A stretch of 64,000 bases of DNA from Gammaproteobacteria bacterium (GCA_021323735.1 JAJPKM010000048.1:62001-126000); one strand, 5' to 3'. Shown: positions 16,764 through 27,022, counted from the stretch's first letter. Numbers and translations: made by a program. The notes: generated from the sequence alone by a model not told the origin.

Positions 16764-18377
16764 ATGAGCCAGGCCCAGCGCGATGTTATGGAATACGAGG
16801 TTGCCATCGTGGGTGCAGGCCCCGCAGGTTTAGCCTGCGCCATCCGGCTGAAGCAGCTAAACCCGGCTTTAAGCGTCTGTGTGCTGGAAAAGGCGGCGAG
16901 TTTGGGTGCCCACTCCCTGTCCGGTGCCGTCATGGAGCCCGCCGCCCTCACCGAGCTGCTGCCGAAGTGGCGCGAGAATCCACCCGAAATCTGCGTACCG
17001 GCCACCCGCGATGACTTCTTCTTCATGACCCGCACCAAGCGCTACCGCTCCCCGATGACACCGCCGCAGATGAACAATCACGGCAATGTCATCATTTCGC
17101 TCGGCCAGCTAGTCGCCATCCTCGGGGCCGAGGCCGAGAAATTGGGGGTCGATGTATTTCCGGGTTTCGCCGCGGCCGAAGCCCTATTCGACGCGGACGG
17201 CGCGGTGAAGGGCATCCGCATCGGCGATATGGGCGTCGAGAAGAATGGAGAACCGGGACCTAATTTTGCCCTGGGTCCTGAAATTCACGCCAAGATCACC
17301 ATGTTTGCCGAGGGCTGCCGCGGCAGCACGTCCAAACAACTGATCGCCCGCTACCAGCTCGATGCGGGCAAGTCGCCGCAAACTTATGGATTGGGACTCA
17401 AGGAACTGTGGCAGCTTCCTCCCGGACGCGTGCAACCTGGCCTCATCCAGCACAGCGCAGGCTGGCCGCTCGACAACAGTATCTATGGCGGCAGCTTCCT
17501 CTACCATCTGAGCAAGGATCGCGTATACGTCGGCTTCGTCGTCGGACTGGACTACGAGGATCCGCGCTTCAAACCCTTCGAGGCATTCCAACAATGGAAA
17601 AATCATCCTGACATCAAGCGCCTGCTGAAAGGCGGCGAGATCATCGCGGGCGGCGCCCGCACCGTCATCGAAGGTGGATATCAGTCCATGCCCACCCTGG
17701 AGATGCCCGGCGCGCTTTTGATCGGGGACGCCGGCGGTACGCTCAACATGCCCAAGATCAAGGGCATTCACCAAGCCATCCGCTCCGGCATGACCGCGGC
17801 TGCCCACTATGTAGAAACCGGCACGAGCGTCGGTTTCGACAAGCGCTGGCGCGCTTCGAGCGGAGGCCGCGAATTGCACAAGGTGCGCAACATCCGCCCG
17901 GGTTTTCGGCGTGGGCTCCTGTTCGGCACCGCCAACTTCGCCTTGGAAACCATCACCATGGGCAAGTTGCCATGGACCCTGGCAAATCACGCGGACCACA
18001 GCTCGCTCGAGCGGCTCGATGACTATGTCTCGCCCGACCGCGGGTGGGTGGACCGGGAGCTGCCGCCCCGCGATCGGCTGGCCTCGGTGTTCTTTGCCGC
18101 CACCACGCACGACGAGAACCAGCCGGTGCACCTGCATGTGGCCGACACCGCGCTGTGCGCGACCCGCTGCATCGCGGATTTCGGCAATCCCTGTACGAAT
18201 TTTTGCCCGGCAAATGTGTATGAAATGATTGCCGACGGCAAAGGCGGCCAGAAGTTGCAGATCAATGCCTCGAATTGCGTGCATTGCAAGGCCTGCGACA
18301 TCAAGGAGCCCTACCCTGGGCAGATCACCTGGGTTCCTCCGGAAGGGGCTTCCGGTCCGAACTACCAGAGCCTGTGA
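16764..18377 (+). CDS. Electron transfer flavoprotein-ubiquinone oxidoreductase
   Basis: A 537-residue ETF-QO that passes electrons from acyl-CoA dehydrogenases, via ETF, to ubiquinone at the inner membrane. The N-terminal FAD site is VAIVGAGPAGLACAIRL. The quinone-binding middle includes KGIHQAIRSGMTAA, and the C-terminal 4Fe-4S domain shows FCPANVYE and NCVHCKACDIKEP. Length and domain order are normal. It fits beside the thiolase and hydratase genes as part of beta-oxidation-type metabolism. Followed by a strong hairpin at 18413. Confidence 0.95.
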   Translation: MSQAQRDVMEYEVAIVGAGPAGLACAIRLKQLNPALSVCVLEKAASLGAHSLSGAVMEPAALTELLPKWRENPPEICVPATRDDFFFMTRTKRYRSPMTPPQMNNHGNVIISLGQLVAILGAEAEKLGVDVFPGFAAAEALFDADGAVKGIRIGDMGVEKNGEPGPNFALGPEIHAKITMFAEGCRGSTSKQLIARYQLDAGKSPQTYGLGLKELWQLPPGRVQPGLIQHSAGWPLDNSIYGGSFLYHLSKDRVYVGFVVGLDYEDPRFKPFEAFQQWKNHPDIKRLLKGGEIIAGGARTVIEGGYQSMPTLEMPGALLIGDAGGTLNMPKIKGIHQAIRSGMTAAAHYVETGTSVGFDKRWRASSGGRELHKVRNIRPGFRRGLLFGTANFALETITMGKLPWTLANHADHSSLERLDDYVSPDRGWVDRELPPRDRLASVFFAATTHDENQPVHLHVADTALCATRCIADFGNPCTNFCPANVYEMIADGKGGQKLQINASNCVHCKACDIKEPYPGQITWVPPEGASGPNYQSL

Positions 18378-18412
18378 CCGGTACCATTCATGAGTGATCG
18401 GCACATGCAGAT

Positions 18413-18445
18413 AGGAAGGCAGGATTGGTCCAATCCTGCCTTCCT
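18413..18445. terminator. Perfect 16-bp palindromic hairpin after ETF-QO
   Basis: AGGAAGGCAGGATTGG (18413-18428) is followed by its exact reverse complement at 18430-18445, with one central T. The hairpin would be very stable in RNA from either strand. No U-tract follows, so Rho-independent termination is not certain. It lies between the ETF-QO stop and zapE. Confidence 0.6.
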
Positions 18446-18480
18446 CGTCCTGATAAATTCAGGCTAAGAAATCGCGTCGG

Positions 18481-19596
18481 TTGGTCACCGAATCCCACTC
18501 GATCGCCACGCGCCTGCGGAAAGACACCGCGGCGCATCGGCTTGACTTCAACGCGGATCAACAAGATGCCGCCGCGCGGCTAGACGACTTGAGTGCCCGG
18601 CTGGCGCCAAAATCCCGCTCCTTAGGCGACATGCTGCTCGCGCGGTGGCACCGGCTCACGGCGCAGCCGCAAAAGATGCCACCGCGCGGTTTGTACCTGT
18701 GGGGTCCCGTCGGCCGCGGCAAGACCATGCTGATGGATTGGTTCTACGCCTCCCTGCCCTCGGGGTTGGCTGAGCGCATGCATTTCTATCATTTCATGCG
18801 CCGGGTGCATGGTGAGTTGCGCAGCGTCAAGCAGCGCACCGACCCCTTAGGTGTCGTCGCCGAGCGGCTGTCCGCCCGCATTTCGGTGTTGTGCCTGGAT
18901 GAGTTCTTCGTATCGGACATCGGCGATGCCATGATCCTGGCGGGGCTCCTCTCGAATCTGTTCCGCCACGGCGTCGTGCTGGTTGCCACCTCGAACATCC
19001 CGCCGCAAGACCTATACCGGGACGGCTTGCAGCGGCAGCGCTTTCTGCCGGCAATCGATCTGCTGACCAGCCATACGGATGTCGTGCACCTGGACGGCCC
19101 GGTCGACTATCGATTGCGCCGACTGGAACAAGCGCGCACCTACTTCGACTCGACGCTGCCGGAGACGCCCGCGCAGCTGCGTCAGTGTTTCGCGGCTCTC
19201 GCCGGCAGCAGCGCCTCGGGTCCCACGACGTTGCTGGTGGAGGATCGGCCCATCAGGGCCCAGGCCACCGGCGCAGGCCTGGTGTGGTTCGAGTTCAGCG
19301 ACATCTGCCAAGGACCGCGCAGTCAGAATGACTACATCGAACTCGCACGCCTATACCACACGGTGTTCATTTCCGACGTCCCGCTTTTCACGCCGGGCGA
19401 GGAAAACGCCGCGCGCCGTTTCGTCATGCTGATCGACGAATTCTACGATCGCAACGTGAACGTCGTGCTGTCGGCCGCGGCCGCACCCCGGTCGCTCTAT
19501 CAGGGCGAAATGCTGCACGCGGAATTTTTGCGCACGGCGAGCCGGCTCATCGAAATGCAGACGCAGGCGTACCTTGCGGGCCAACACCGTGCCTAG
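18481..19596 (+). CDS. zapE: Cell division protein ZapE (AFG1-like ATPase)
   Basis: A 371-residue AFG1/ZapE ATPase. Walker A is GPVGRGKTML, Walker B is ISVLCLDEFFV, and the family stretch LYLWGPVGRGKTMLMDWFY is present, as are C-terminal FISDVP and LIDEFYDRNV motifs. ZapE associates with FtsZ at the septum in E. coli. The start is TTG 18481; no better start fits and the ribosome binding site is weak. It stands alone, ending in a hairpin that overlaps its stop. Confidence 0.9.
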   Translation: MVTESHSIATRLRKDTAAHRLDFNADQQDAAARLDDLSARLAPKSRSLGDMLLARWHRLTAQPQKMPPRGLYLWGPVGRGKTMLMDWFYASLPSGLAERMHFYHFMRRVHGELRSVKQRTDPLGVVAERLSARISVLCLDEFFVSDIGDAMILAGLLSNLFRHGVVLVATSNIPPQDLYRDGLQRQRFLPAIDLLTSHTDVVHLDGPVDYRLRRLEQARTYFDSTLPETPAQLRQCFAALAGSSASGPTTLLVEDRPIRAQATGAGLVWFEFSDICQGPRSQNDYIELARLYHTVFISDVPLFTPGEENAARRFVMLIDEFYDRNVNVVLSAAAAPRSLYQGEMLHAEFLRTASRLIEMQTQAYLAGQHRA

Positions 19597-19620
19597 GAGC
19601 CTGTCTGCGGGCTCCTAGGC
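19591..19620 (+). terminator. Hairpin overlapping zapE stop
   Basis: GCCTAGGAGCC (19591-19601) and GGCTCCTAGGC (19610-19620) form a perfect 11-bp stem with an 8-base loop that includes the zapE stop codon. No clear U-tract follows. It probably separates zapE from gdhB. Confidence 0.5.
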
Positions 19621-19657
19621 CTGGCATAATTCGCGCCTCACACGCGAGAGACTCAAC

Positions 19658-22600
19658 ATGTATCAGGTTTTATCGGAACAACATCGCAGCATCGTCTCGG
19701 CGATTTTGCGAAGCCCCGTGCGTCCTCCCAAGTTCATGCGCGGACCGGCTTGGCGGCGCTTTCTCCAGACGTACATTGCCAACGTCGATTCGAGGGACCT
19801 TGCGGAGCGCGACCCGAAGGATCTCGCCGGCGCCGCGCTGTCGCATCTGATGTTTGCGATGCGCAGGCGCAGAACCGCGCTGGTGCGCGTATTCAACCCC
19901 ACCTTGCGAGAACACGGATTCGTCTCACCACATACCATCATCGATGTGGTCAACGACGACATGCCATTTCTGGTGGATTCCGTCAGCCTAGCACTGACCG
20001 AACGCTCGCTCACGCTGCATTTCCTGGCGCATCCGATATTTTCCGCCACCCGCGACGTCTCCGGCACGCTGACCGGTTTGCAGGCTCGCGCCGAGGCGAA
20101 GACCGGCAAGCAGCGCCTGGAATCCTTCCAACACGTCGAAGTGGACCGAATCGTCGACCCTAAGGCGCTGTCGGCGCTCGCCGCGCAGATCGAGCGCAGC
20201 ATGCGCGATGTTCGCGTAGCCTGCGCGGACTGGGCGCGCATGCGCAGTGCCGTGCGCAGCACCGCGCAGGAACTGGGCAGCATGAGCGCGCGGGTCGATG
20301 CAGAGGAATTGAGCGAGGCCTGCGCTCTCCTGGAGTGGATGGAAAACCGCCATTTCACGTTTCTGGGTTATCGCGAATACCGGCTACAGGGCAGCAAGGG
20401 CCGCGAGACGCTGCAGGCGGACAAGTCCACGGGACTCGGCATCTTGCGGCCGGGTCATCGCAAGAGCGAGAACACGACACGCGTGCTGCCGAGCGACATC
20501 AGGCGCCAGAGCCGATCCCGCAGCTTGACCCTGGTCACCAAGGCAAATTCTCTCTCGACCGTGCATCGGCCGGGCTATCTCGACTATGTCGGCATCAAGC
20601 AATTCGACGCCAAAGGCCGCTTGGTGGGCGAAAGGCGCTTCTTGGGACTGTGGACTTCCGCCGCCTACAACAGCAACCCCCGGGAAATCCCCGTGTTGCG
20701 TCAGAAGGTGGCGCAAGTGGCGGAACATTTTGCGCTTGCGCCCGACAGCCATGATGGCAAGGCGCTGCAGCATATTCTGGAATCGTTTCCGCGCGACGAA
20801 TTGTTCCAAGCCAGCGTTGCGGAACTCAACCGCATCGTCACCGGGATATTCGGGCTGCAGGAGCGGCCGCGGGTGCGCGTACTGCTCCGCCGCGATCCGT
20901 TCCACCGCTTTTACTCCTGCCTGGTATTCGTGCCGCGCGAGAAATACAACACGCAAGTGCGCCAGCGCATCGAGCGGGTGATCCGCGACGGCTTCTCCGC
21001 CTTCAGCATGGAGTCGCAGGTTCAGATCGCGGAATCCAATCTGGCGCGAATCCACATCGTTGCCCGGACGGCGCCGACCGAGAAGCCCCTGGTGGGCGTG
21101 GAAATACTGGAGCGCCGCGTCGCCGCCGCCGTGCGCTCGTGGCTGGACTCGTTCAAGTCCTCGTTGTTGGCGCGCTTCGACGAGGCGTACGCACTGCAGC
21201 TTTTCGACCGATACGCGCAGACTTTTCCGGCCGCCTATACCGAGGATTTTTCGGCGGACGCCGCCACGCTGGACATCTCCTTCCTCGAGGCCCTGGAGAA
21301 GGAGCCTGCGCGGCTGCATCTGGACATCTACCGTCCCGACCCTAAGCGCAAGGAGAAATTCTTTCTGAAAATTTTCCGTGCCCAGGACGCCATCCCGATT
21401 TCCGACTTCCTGCCCATGATCGAGAACATGGGATTGAAGGTGATCGCGGAGCGGCCTTACGCATTGGATTTCCCCGGCGGGCGCCGCGCATGGATTCAGG
21501 ATCTGGAACTGGAGATGCAGGCATCGCCTGCCATTGCCATCGAAGCATTGGATCGCGAGATCAAGAACGCCATTACCGCCGTATGGACCGGCCGCATGGA
21601 CAGCGACAGTTTCAATCAGCTCACCCTGTCCGCCGGAATTCCCTGGCGGATGGTCACGGTGCTGCGGGCGTATTGCCGCTACCTGCTGCAGACCGGGCTG
21701 CCCTTCAGCCAGGGTTACATGGCGCAAGTGCTACAGAACAACGCGCACATTTCTCGATTGCTCGCGGATCTGTTCACCGCGCGGTTCGACCCGCAGCAGG
21801 CCATGGCGACGCGGCCGAAATCCCAGACGCGCCTGGGCCGGGACATTCTCTCGGCACTCGAGGAAGTTACGCGGTCGGATGAGGATCGGATCCTGCGGGC
21901 TCTATGGAATGCACTGTCCGCCACGGTGCGCACCAATGTCTACCAGACCTATCCTTCCGGTCAGCTGAAGGAATACTTGTCCTTCAAAATCGAAAGCCAG
22001 CAGCTGCGGGAGCTACCGCTTCCCAAGCCGTTGTTCGAGATCTTCGTGTTCTCGCCGCGCATGGAAGGCGTGCACTTGCGCATGGGATATGTCGCCCGCG
22101 GCGGCATTCGGTGGTCGGATCGGCGTGAGGATTTCCGCACGGAAGTCCTAGGCCTGATGAAGGCGCAGCAGGTCAAAAACACCGTCATCGTACCGGTGGG
22201 CGCCAAGGGCGGCTTCATCGTCCGGCGCATGCCCGCGGAGCGTGAGGCGCAACAGGCCGAGGTGATTGCCTGCTATCAGACGCTGATCCGCGGTCTCTTG
22301 GACATCACCGACAACATCGTCGACGAGAAAATCAGTCCCCCTCCGCTGGTGGTGCGCCACGACAAGGACGATGCGTACCTGGTGGTTGCGGCGGACAAGG
22401 GCACGGCCACATTCTCGGACATCGCCAACGCCATTTCCCAGGAATACGGCTTCTGGCTCGGCGACGCGTTCGCCTCTGGCGGTTCCGCCGGGTACGACCA
22501 CAAGAAGATGGCCATTACCGCACGCGGCGCCTGGGAATGCGTCAAGCGCCATTTCCGAGAGATCGGCGTGAACATTCAGACTCAGAATTTCACGGTCTGC

Positions 22601-24478
22601 GGCATCGGCGACATGGCCGGAGACGTATTCGGCAACGGCATGCTGCAATCGCCCTGCATTCGTCTGGTCGCGGCATTCAACCACCAGCATATCTTCATCG
22701 ATCCGCAGCCCGATCCGAAGCGCTCCTTTGCCGAGCGTGAACGCCTGTTCAAGCTGCCCCGCTCTTCCTGGGAGGATTATTCGCGCGCGGCGATTTCCAA
22801 GGGCGGCGGCGTGTACTCTAGAGCCGCGAAGAGCGTGACGCTTTCCCGCGAGGCGCAGGCTCTGCTGGAACTTCCGGCGCAGGTCACGCCCAATGAGATC
22901 ATCAAGGCCATTTTGAAGGCACATGTCGACCTTTTGTGGAACGGCGGCATCGGCACCTACGTCAAGGCAGGCACCGAGAGCCACAGCGACGTCGGCGATC
23001 GCAGCAACGACGCGGTGCGCATCGACGCGCATGATTTGAACTGCAAGGTAATCGGCGAAGGCGGCAACTTGGGCCTTTCGCAGCTCGGCCGGATCGAGTT
23101 TGCACGCCGCGGCGGCCGGCTCAACACCGATTTCATCGACAACTCCGCCGGCGTCAATTGCTCGGACGTCGAAGTCAACTTGAAGATATTGCTGAACGGC
23201 GCGGTGCGCGCGAAGGAAATCACGCCGGCCGCGCGCAATCGACTACTGGTGCAAATGACCAGCGAGGTGGCGGGACTGGTGCTGCGCAACAACTATTTGC
23301 AGAGCCAGGCGATCAGCACCAGCGAATTCCACTCGAAGCAGCGCCTGAGCGAGAACGCCTATGTGATCCGGGCGCTGGAACGCTCCGGGGACTTGAATCG
23401 TAGCTTGGAGTTTCTGCCCAGCGATGAGGACCTCGCGGAGCGGCGCCAAGCCGGCGAGGGGCTCACCCGCCCGGAGCTCGCCATCACCTTGAGCTACGGC
23501 AAGATCTGGCTATATCGCGCACTGATCCAGTCCGACGTGCCGGAAGATCCGTATCTGTCCGCCGAGCTCAACCGCTACTTCCCGACGCCCGTGCAGAAAC
23601 GCTTCGCGAACCGGATCAAGCGCCATCGCCTGCGCCGCGAGATCATCGCGACCGCGATCACCAACAGTCTGATCAACCGAATGGGGCCGGTGTTTCCGGT
23701 TCGCGCGCAAGATGACACCGGGGCGAATCCGGCGGCGATTGCGCGCGCCTACAGCATCGCGCGGGAAGTGTTCGCGGTGCGCAATATTTGGGCGCAGATC
23801 GAGGCGCTGGACAATCATATTCCCGCCGCCGTCCAGTATACGACCATGTTTCAGACGACGCGGCTGCTGCGGCACATGACCTATTGGCTGCTGGAGAACC
23901 GGCGCAAGGATCTGGACATCGAGCGCGCGGTTTCCCGTTACGCCAGCAAGGTGAGCGAGTTGTTCCACGAATTGCCCTCCGTGCTCGGCGTAACGCAGAG
24001 GGCGCGTCTGGGCGCGCTGCGCTCGCAGCTGGTCGAGCAACATGTTCCCGAGCAGCTGGCCGCACGCATTGCCTCGCTCGAGGAGTTGCACAGCGCCTTG
24101 GACCTGGCCGAAGTCGCCATGGCCGCGCGCGTCAAGATCGGCTATGCCGCCATGGCCTATTTCGACCTGGGCGAGCGCATCGGGCTCACCTGGATCAAGG
24201 ATCAGGTCGAAGCCCTCACGGCCGACGGCCATTGGCAGGCGGTCGCGCGTGCCACGCTGCGCGACAACCTATACGCACTGCAGAGCCAAATCACCCTGGC
24301 GGTACTGCGCTGCAGGGGCAGGGACGCGCAATCGCGCGTCGAGCAGTGGCTATCCCGCCATTCCGTTGCCGTCGACGCCCTGAAACGGGTTGTCGTGGAT
24401 CTACGTACCGGCTCGCCGCCGGATTTCGCGACCATCTCCGTGGCGCTGCAGGCGGTCCGGCGCCTTGCCCAGGAATAA
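19658..24478 (+). CDS. gdhB: NAD-specific glutamate dehydrogenase, large (180 kDa) type
   Basis: A 1606-residue protein of the length typical of the large GDH class found in Pseudomonas and relatives. It converts glutamate to 2-oxoglutarate and ammonia with NAD. The long N-terminal regulatory region holds ACT-like segments. The catalytic core shows RGGIRWSDRREDFRTEV, VPVGAKGGF, GIGDMAGDVFGNGML and LLWNGGIGTYVKA. The C-terminal region is all-helical. The gene is uninterrupted, and the thioesterase-like gene starts 4 bases after its stop. Confidence 0.96.
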   Translation: MYQVLSEQHRSIVSAILRSPVRPPKFMRGPAWRRFLQTYIANVDSRDLAERDPKDLAGAALSHLMFAMRRRRTALVRVFNPTLREHGFVSPHTIIDVVNDDMPFLVDSVSLALTERSLTLHFLAHPIFSATRDVSGTLTGLQARAEAKTGKQRLESFQHVEVDRIVDPKALSALAAQIERSMRDVRVACADWARMRSAVRSTAQELGSMSARVDAEELSEACALLEWMENRHFTFLGYREYRLQGSKGRETLQADKSTGLGILRPGHRKSENTTRVLPSDIRRQSRSRSLTLVTKANSLSTVHRPGYLDYVGIKQFDAKGRLVGERRFLGLWTSAAYNSNPREIPVLRQKVAQVAEHFALAPDSHDGKALQHILESFPRDELFQASVAELNRIVTGIFGLQERPRVRVLLRRDPFHRFYSCLVFVPREKYNTQVRQRIERVIRDGFSAFSMESQVQIAESNLARIHIVARTAPTEKPLVGVEILERRVAAAVRSWLDSFKSSLLARFDEAYALQLFDRYAQTFPAAYTEDFSADAATLDISFLEALEKEPARLHLDIYRPDPKRKEKFFLKIFRAQDAIPISDFLPMIENMGLKVIAERPYALDFPGGRRAWIQDLELEMQASPAIAIEALDREIKNAITAVWTGRMDSDSFNQLTLSAGIPWRMVTVLRAYCRYLLQTGLPFSQGYMAQVLQNNAHISRLLADLFTARFDPQQAMATRPKSQTRLGRDILSALEEVTRSDEDRILRALWNALSATVRTNVYQTYPSGQLKEYLSFKIESQQLRELPLPKPLFEIFVFSPRMEGVHLRMGYVARGGIRWSDRREDFRTEVLGLMKAQQVKNTVIVPVGAKGGFIVRRMPAEREAQQAEVIACYQTLIRGLLDITDNIVDEKISPPPLVVRHDKDDAYLVVAADKGTATFSDIANAISQEYGFWLGDAFASGGSAGYDHKKMAITARGAWECVKRHFREIGVNIQTQNFTVCGIGDMAGDVFGNGMLQSPCIRLVAAFNHQHIFIDPQPDPKRSFAERERLFKLPRSSWEDYSRAAISKGGGVYSRAAKSVTLSREAQALLELPAQVTPNEIIKAILKAHVDLLWNGGIGTYVKAGTESHSDVGDRSNDAVRIDAHDLNCKVIGEGGNLGLSQLGRIEFARRGGRLNTDFIDNSAGVNCSDVEVNLKILLNGAVRAKEITPAARNRLLVQMTSEVAGLVLRNNYLQSQAISTSEFHSKQRLSENAYVIRALERSGDLNRSLEFLPSDEDLAERRQAGEGLTRPELAITLSYGKIWLYRALIQSDVPEDPYLSAELNRYFPTPVQKRFANRIKRHRLRREIIATAITNSLINRMGPVFPVRAQDDTGANPAAIARAYSIAREVFAVRNIWAQIEALDNHIPAAVQYTTMFQTTRLLRHMTYWLLENRRKDLDIERAVSRYASKVSELFHELPSVLGVTQRARLGALRSQLVEQHVPEQLAARIASLEELHSALDLAEVAMAARVKIGYAAMAYFDLGERIGLTWIKDQVEALTADGHWQAVARATLRDNLYALQSQITLAVLRCRGRDAQSRVEQWLSRHSVAVDALKRVVVDLRTGSPPDFATISVALQAVRRLAQE

Positions 24479-24482
24479 TCCG

Positions 24483-24947
24483 ATGCTGCAGCCCGTCAAA
24501 TACGGCACGGACTATTTGCAAACCCGCATCGACAGGGAAATCATGCTGGCAAAGCCCATGGGAATCGTGGTCGAATCCGCGGATGAAGCGACGCTGGTGC
24601 TGCGCGCGCCGCTGGCACCCAATTCGAATCACAAGGGCACCGCTTTCGGCGGCAGCCTCTATTCATTGTCCGTCCTGACCGGCTGGGCGTGGATCACGCG
24701 CTTCCTGGCCACCCGGCAGATCGATGCCGATGCCGTCATCCAGGAGTCGAGCATGCGTTTTCTGGCGCCGGTGCACGGCGAGATGCGCGCCTGCATCGAG
24801 ATTCCGTCCGACGCCGACGTCGAAAAATTTCAGAAGATGCTGCTGCGCGCGGACCGCGGGCGCATACGCCTGCAAGTGAACCTGTATCACGGCCTTGAGC
24901 TGGGCACGGTTTTCGACGGGTTGTTCGCGGCGGCGATGCGTCGTTAG
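24483..24947 (+). CDS. YiiD C-terminal-type thioesterase-fold protein
   Basis: A 154-residue hotdog-fold protein. The stretch SNHKGTAFGGSLYSLSVLTGW matches the putative thioesterase domain found at the C terminus of YiiD. Start ATG 24483 lies just after the gdhB stop, so it is probably co-transcribed. Such domains hydrolyse acyl-CoA-type thioesters; the substrate here is unknown. Cytoplasmic, no signal peptide. Confidence 0.8.
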   Translation: MLQPVKYGTDYLQTRIDREIMLAKPMGIVVESADEATLVLRAPLAPNSNHKGTAFGGSLYSLSVLTGWAWITRFLATRQIDADAVIQESSMRFLAPVHGEMRACIEIPSDADVEKFQKMLLRADRGRIRLQVNLYHGLELGTVFDGLFAAAMRR

Positions 24948-25036
24948 CCTGAACCATTGAACAACGGACCTCTAAGAAGGCGCGCTACCTTCGGGCATGA
25001 ATATGCCGATCGTCATGATTCAGACTAGGAGTCACA

Positions 25037-25786
25037 GTGACCGGAAAACTCATCTTGGTCCGCCACGGCCAAAGTACTTGGAATGTCGAGAATCTTTTTA
25101 CCGGCTGGCACGACGTCGACCTGAGCGATCAGGGACGCATCGAGGCGGTTCAGGCAGGACGCGAACTGCAAAGCGCGAAACTCGAGCCGCAGATCGCCTT
25201 CACCTCGGTATTGAAGCGCGCGATTCGCACGCTGTGGCTGATTTTGGATACCACCGATCGCATGTGGATTCCCATCGAGGGTAGCTGGCGGCTGAATGAG
25301 CGCCACTACGGCGCGCTGCAGGGACTCAACAAGGCGCAAACCGTGGAAAAGCATGGCGAAGCGCAGGTCAAGCTGTGGCGGCGCAGCTACGACATTCCGC
25401 CGCCTCCCTTAGGGCTGGATGACCCGCGCCATCCGCGCTTCGATCCGCGGTACGCCGATGTCGACCCGACCTGGCTGCCCGCGGCCGAATCGCTCAAAGA
25501 TACTCTGTCACGCGTTCTGCCCTATTGGGAGTCCCGAATAGTCCCGGAGCTGCGCGCCAACAAAACCGTCCTCATCGTCGCGCACGGCAATTCGCTGCGC
25601 TCACTGGTGAAGATGCTCGACATGATGTCCGAAGCCGGCATCGTCGAGTTCAATATCCCCACCGGCATTCCGATCCTGTACGAACTCGATGAGCAGCTGC
25701 AACCGGTTTCGCGGCGCTTCCTCGGGGACCCCGGCGCCGTGTCGGCGGCGCAGGAAGCGGTACGCCGGCAGACGGAGAAGAAGTAG
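25037..25786 (+). CDS. gpmA: 2,3-bisphosphoglycerate-dependent phosphoglycerate mutase
   Basis: A 249-residue glycolytic enzyme starting at GTG 25037. The phosphohistidine motif [10 protein letters not shown] is at residues 7-16, followed by [13 protein letters not shown]. The second His is in [12 protein letters not shown], and [12 protein letters not shown] is also typical. It interconverts 3- and 2-phosphoglycerate. Length is standard for dPGM. It converges with the 2Fe-2S ferredoxin gene (stop-to-stop 12 bp). Confidence 0.95.
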   Translation: MTGKLILVRHGQSTWNVENLFTGWHDVDLSDQGRIEAVQAGRELQSAKLEPQIAFTSVLKRAIRTLWLILDTTDRMWIPIEGSWRLNERHYGALQGLNKAQTVEKHGEAQVKLWRRSYDIPPPPLGLDDPRHPRFDPRYADVDPTWLPAAESLKDTLSRVLPYWESRIVPELRANKTVLIVAHGNSLRSLVKMLDMMSEAGIVEFNIPTGIPILYELDEQLQPVSRRFLGDPGAVSAAQEAVRRQTEKK

Positions 25787-25798
25787 CCGGAGCCTAAG

Positions 25799-26116
25799 CT
25801 ATGAATCCGCCGCCACGGTCACTTTAATGCCGGACAGGGACTCGGTGAAGTCCACCTGACAGGAAAGCCGGGACGTGGCTGGACGGAAGTCCGGCAGCTC
25901 ATTGAGCAGATCGAGTTCGTCGCTTTGCCGTTTCGGCAGCAGCGGGACCCACTTCTCATCGACATAGATATGGCAGGTGGCGCAGGAGCAAAGACCTCCG
26001 CAAATCGCTGCGACGCCGTAGTCGAGCTCGCGCAGAATTTCCATGATCTTCAACCCGGTCTTTGCTTCGATCTCGTGTTCTTTTCCATCACGATCCACCA
26101 CGATCATCCGCGCCAT
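25799..26116 (-). CDS. 2Fe-2S ferredoxin
   Basis: A 105-residue plant/adrenodoxin-type ferredoxin starting MARMIVVDRDG. Cluster ligands are CGGLCSCATC and the distal Cys in SRLSCQVDF. The ATG at 26116 has GGAGG 5 bases upstream. It lies 21 bp downstream of the thiamine operon kinase on the same strand, so it may be read from the same transcript, though its role need not be linked to thiamine. The electron partner is unknown. Confidence 0.88.
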   Translation of the reverse strand: MARMIVVDRDGKEHEIEAKTGLKIMEILRELDYGVAAICGGLCSCATCHIYVDEKWVPLLPKRQSDELDLLNELPDFRPATSRLSCQVDFTESLSGIKVTVAADS

Positions 26117-26137
26117 CAAAACCTCCGCTGCAGCACT

Positions 26138-27022
26138 TTAAGGGACCGCGTAGTGTGCCGGAAGTCGCAGGCGCGCGTCGAGCTGTGTCGCGCGACGCGC
26201 AATCCCCTCACCACCGCCGCGGCACAGGCACAGGTAAAGGGCGCTCCAGAGCAAGCAGACATAGTCGTACAACCCCATCAAGAGCCTCAGGCGCCGCCAA
26301 TCGCTCGGAGCGGGTATGCCGCCCAAGTAGTGCGTCAGCAAAGCGCCTTGTGCCGGGGCCTCAAAATCATTGTTGGCGGCCCATCCGGCCAAGTCCCAGA
26401 ACGGATCGGATACATGGGCATACTCCCAGTCCAGCAAGACCAAACTCCCGTCCCGGGAGAGCAAATTCAGGCCGTGCAAGTCGCTATGGCACACGGCGCC
26501 TGCGGCGGCCGGCAGCCGGTTGAACTCGTCGAAACGCGACTCCGCCGCCGCGCGCAGGGTGGTGTCGAGAGCGGCGCCTCCGCGCCTCGACAGCGCAGCG
26601 CCGTAAACCTGCACCCAAGACAGGGGGTTCATGGAACGTGGCGGCTGCGGAATCTGCAGCGCATGCACACGGCGCAGAAGCGCGGCCATCTTGATGATAT
26701 TCACGGAACTTGTGGCCTCCTCCGGAGACCAGGGGCAGCCCTCGACCCAGCGCGAGACCATGAAGCCACGCGTGGCGTCGCAGTACACGAGCGCCGGTGA
26801 CAAACTCAAGCCGCCTGCATGCTCCAGCAGCCGCTCTTCCCAGGCCATATCCAAAGCGAATTCCGCGGCGTGCGGGCCTGCGGCCTTGAACGTGTACGCG
26901 GTACCGTCCCGCACCAGTCGGTAGGTTTCGCCGGTGAGTCCTTTCGCCAATGGATGGATCTCGATGGCGCCCGAGCCCGGCACCACGGCATCGCAGAGCC
27001 GCTCGATGTCACGCGGCGGCAT
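26138..27022 (-). CDS. APH/choline-kinase-family phosphotransferase, probable thiamine kinase
   Basis: A 294-residue kinase fold. The catalytic loop is VCHSDLHGLNLL (His-x-Asp with downstream Asn) and the metal-binding Asp is in VLLDWEYAHVSDPFWDLA. It is the third gene behind a TPP riboswitch and overlaps the PnuT-like gene by 14 bases. That context, and the relation of ThiK to this family, makes thiamine the likely substrate; choline or an aminoglycoside is possible from the fold alone. Cytoplasmic. Confidence 0.8.
   Translation of the reverse strand: MPPRDIERLCDAVVPGSGAIEIHPLAKGLTGETYRLVRDGTAYTFKAAGPHAAEFALDMAWEERLLEHAGGLSLSPALVYCDATRGFMVSRWVEGCPWSPEEATSSVNIIKMAALLRRVHALQIPQPPRSMNPLSWVQVYGAALSRRGGAALDTTLRAAAESRFDEFNRLPAAAGAVCHSDLHGLNLLSRDGSLVLLDWEYAHVSDPFWDLAGWAANNDFEAPAQGALLTHYLGGIPAPSDWRRLRLLMGLYDYVCLLWSALYLCLCRGGGEGIARRATQLDARLRLPAHYAVP

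Noticed and set aside
17184-18404. Long open frame antisense to ETF-QO
   Set aside because: Mirrors the reading frame of a clear gene and shows no motifs.
20384-21727. Long open frame antisense to gdhB (447 codons)
   Set aside because: gdhB is unmistakable on the other strand; GC-rich codon bias opens long antisense frames. The translated product has no family features.
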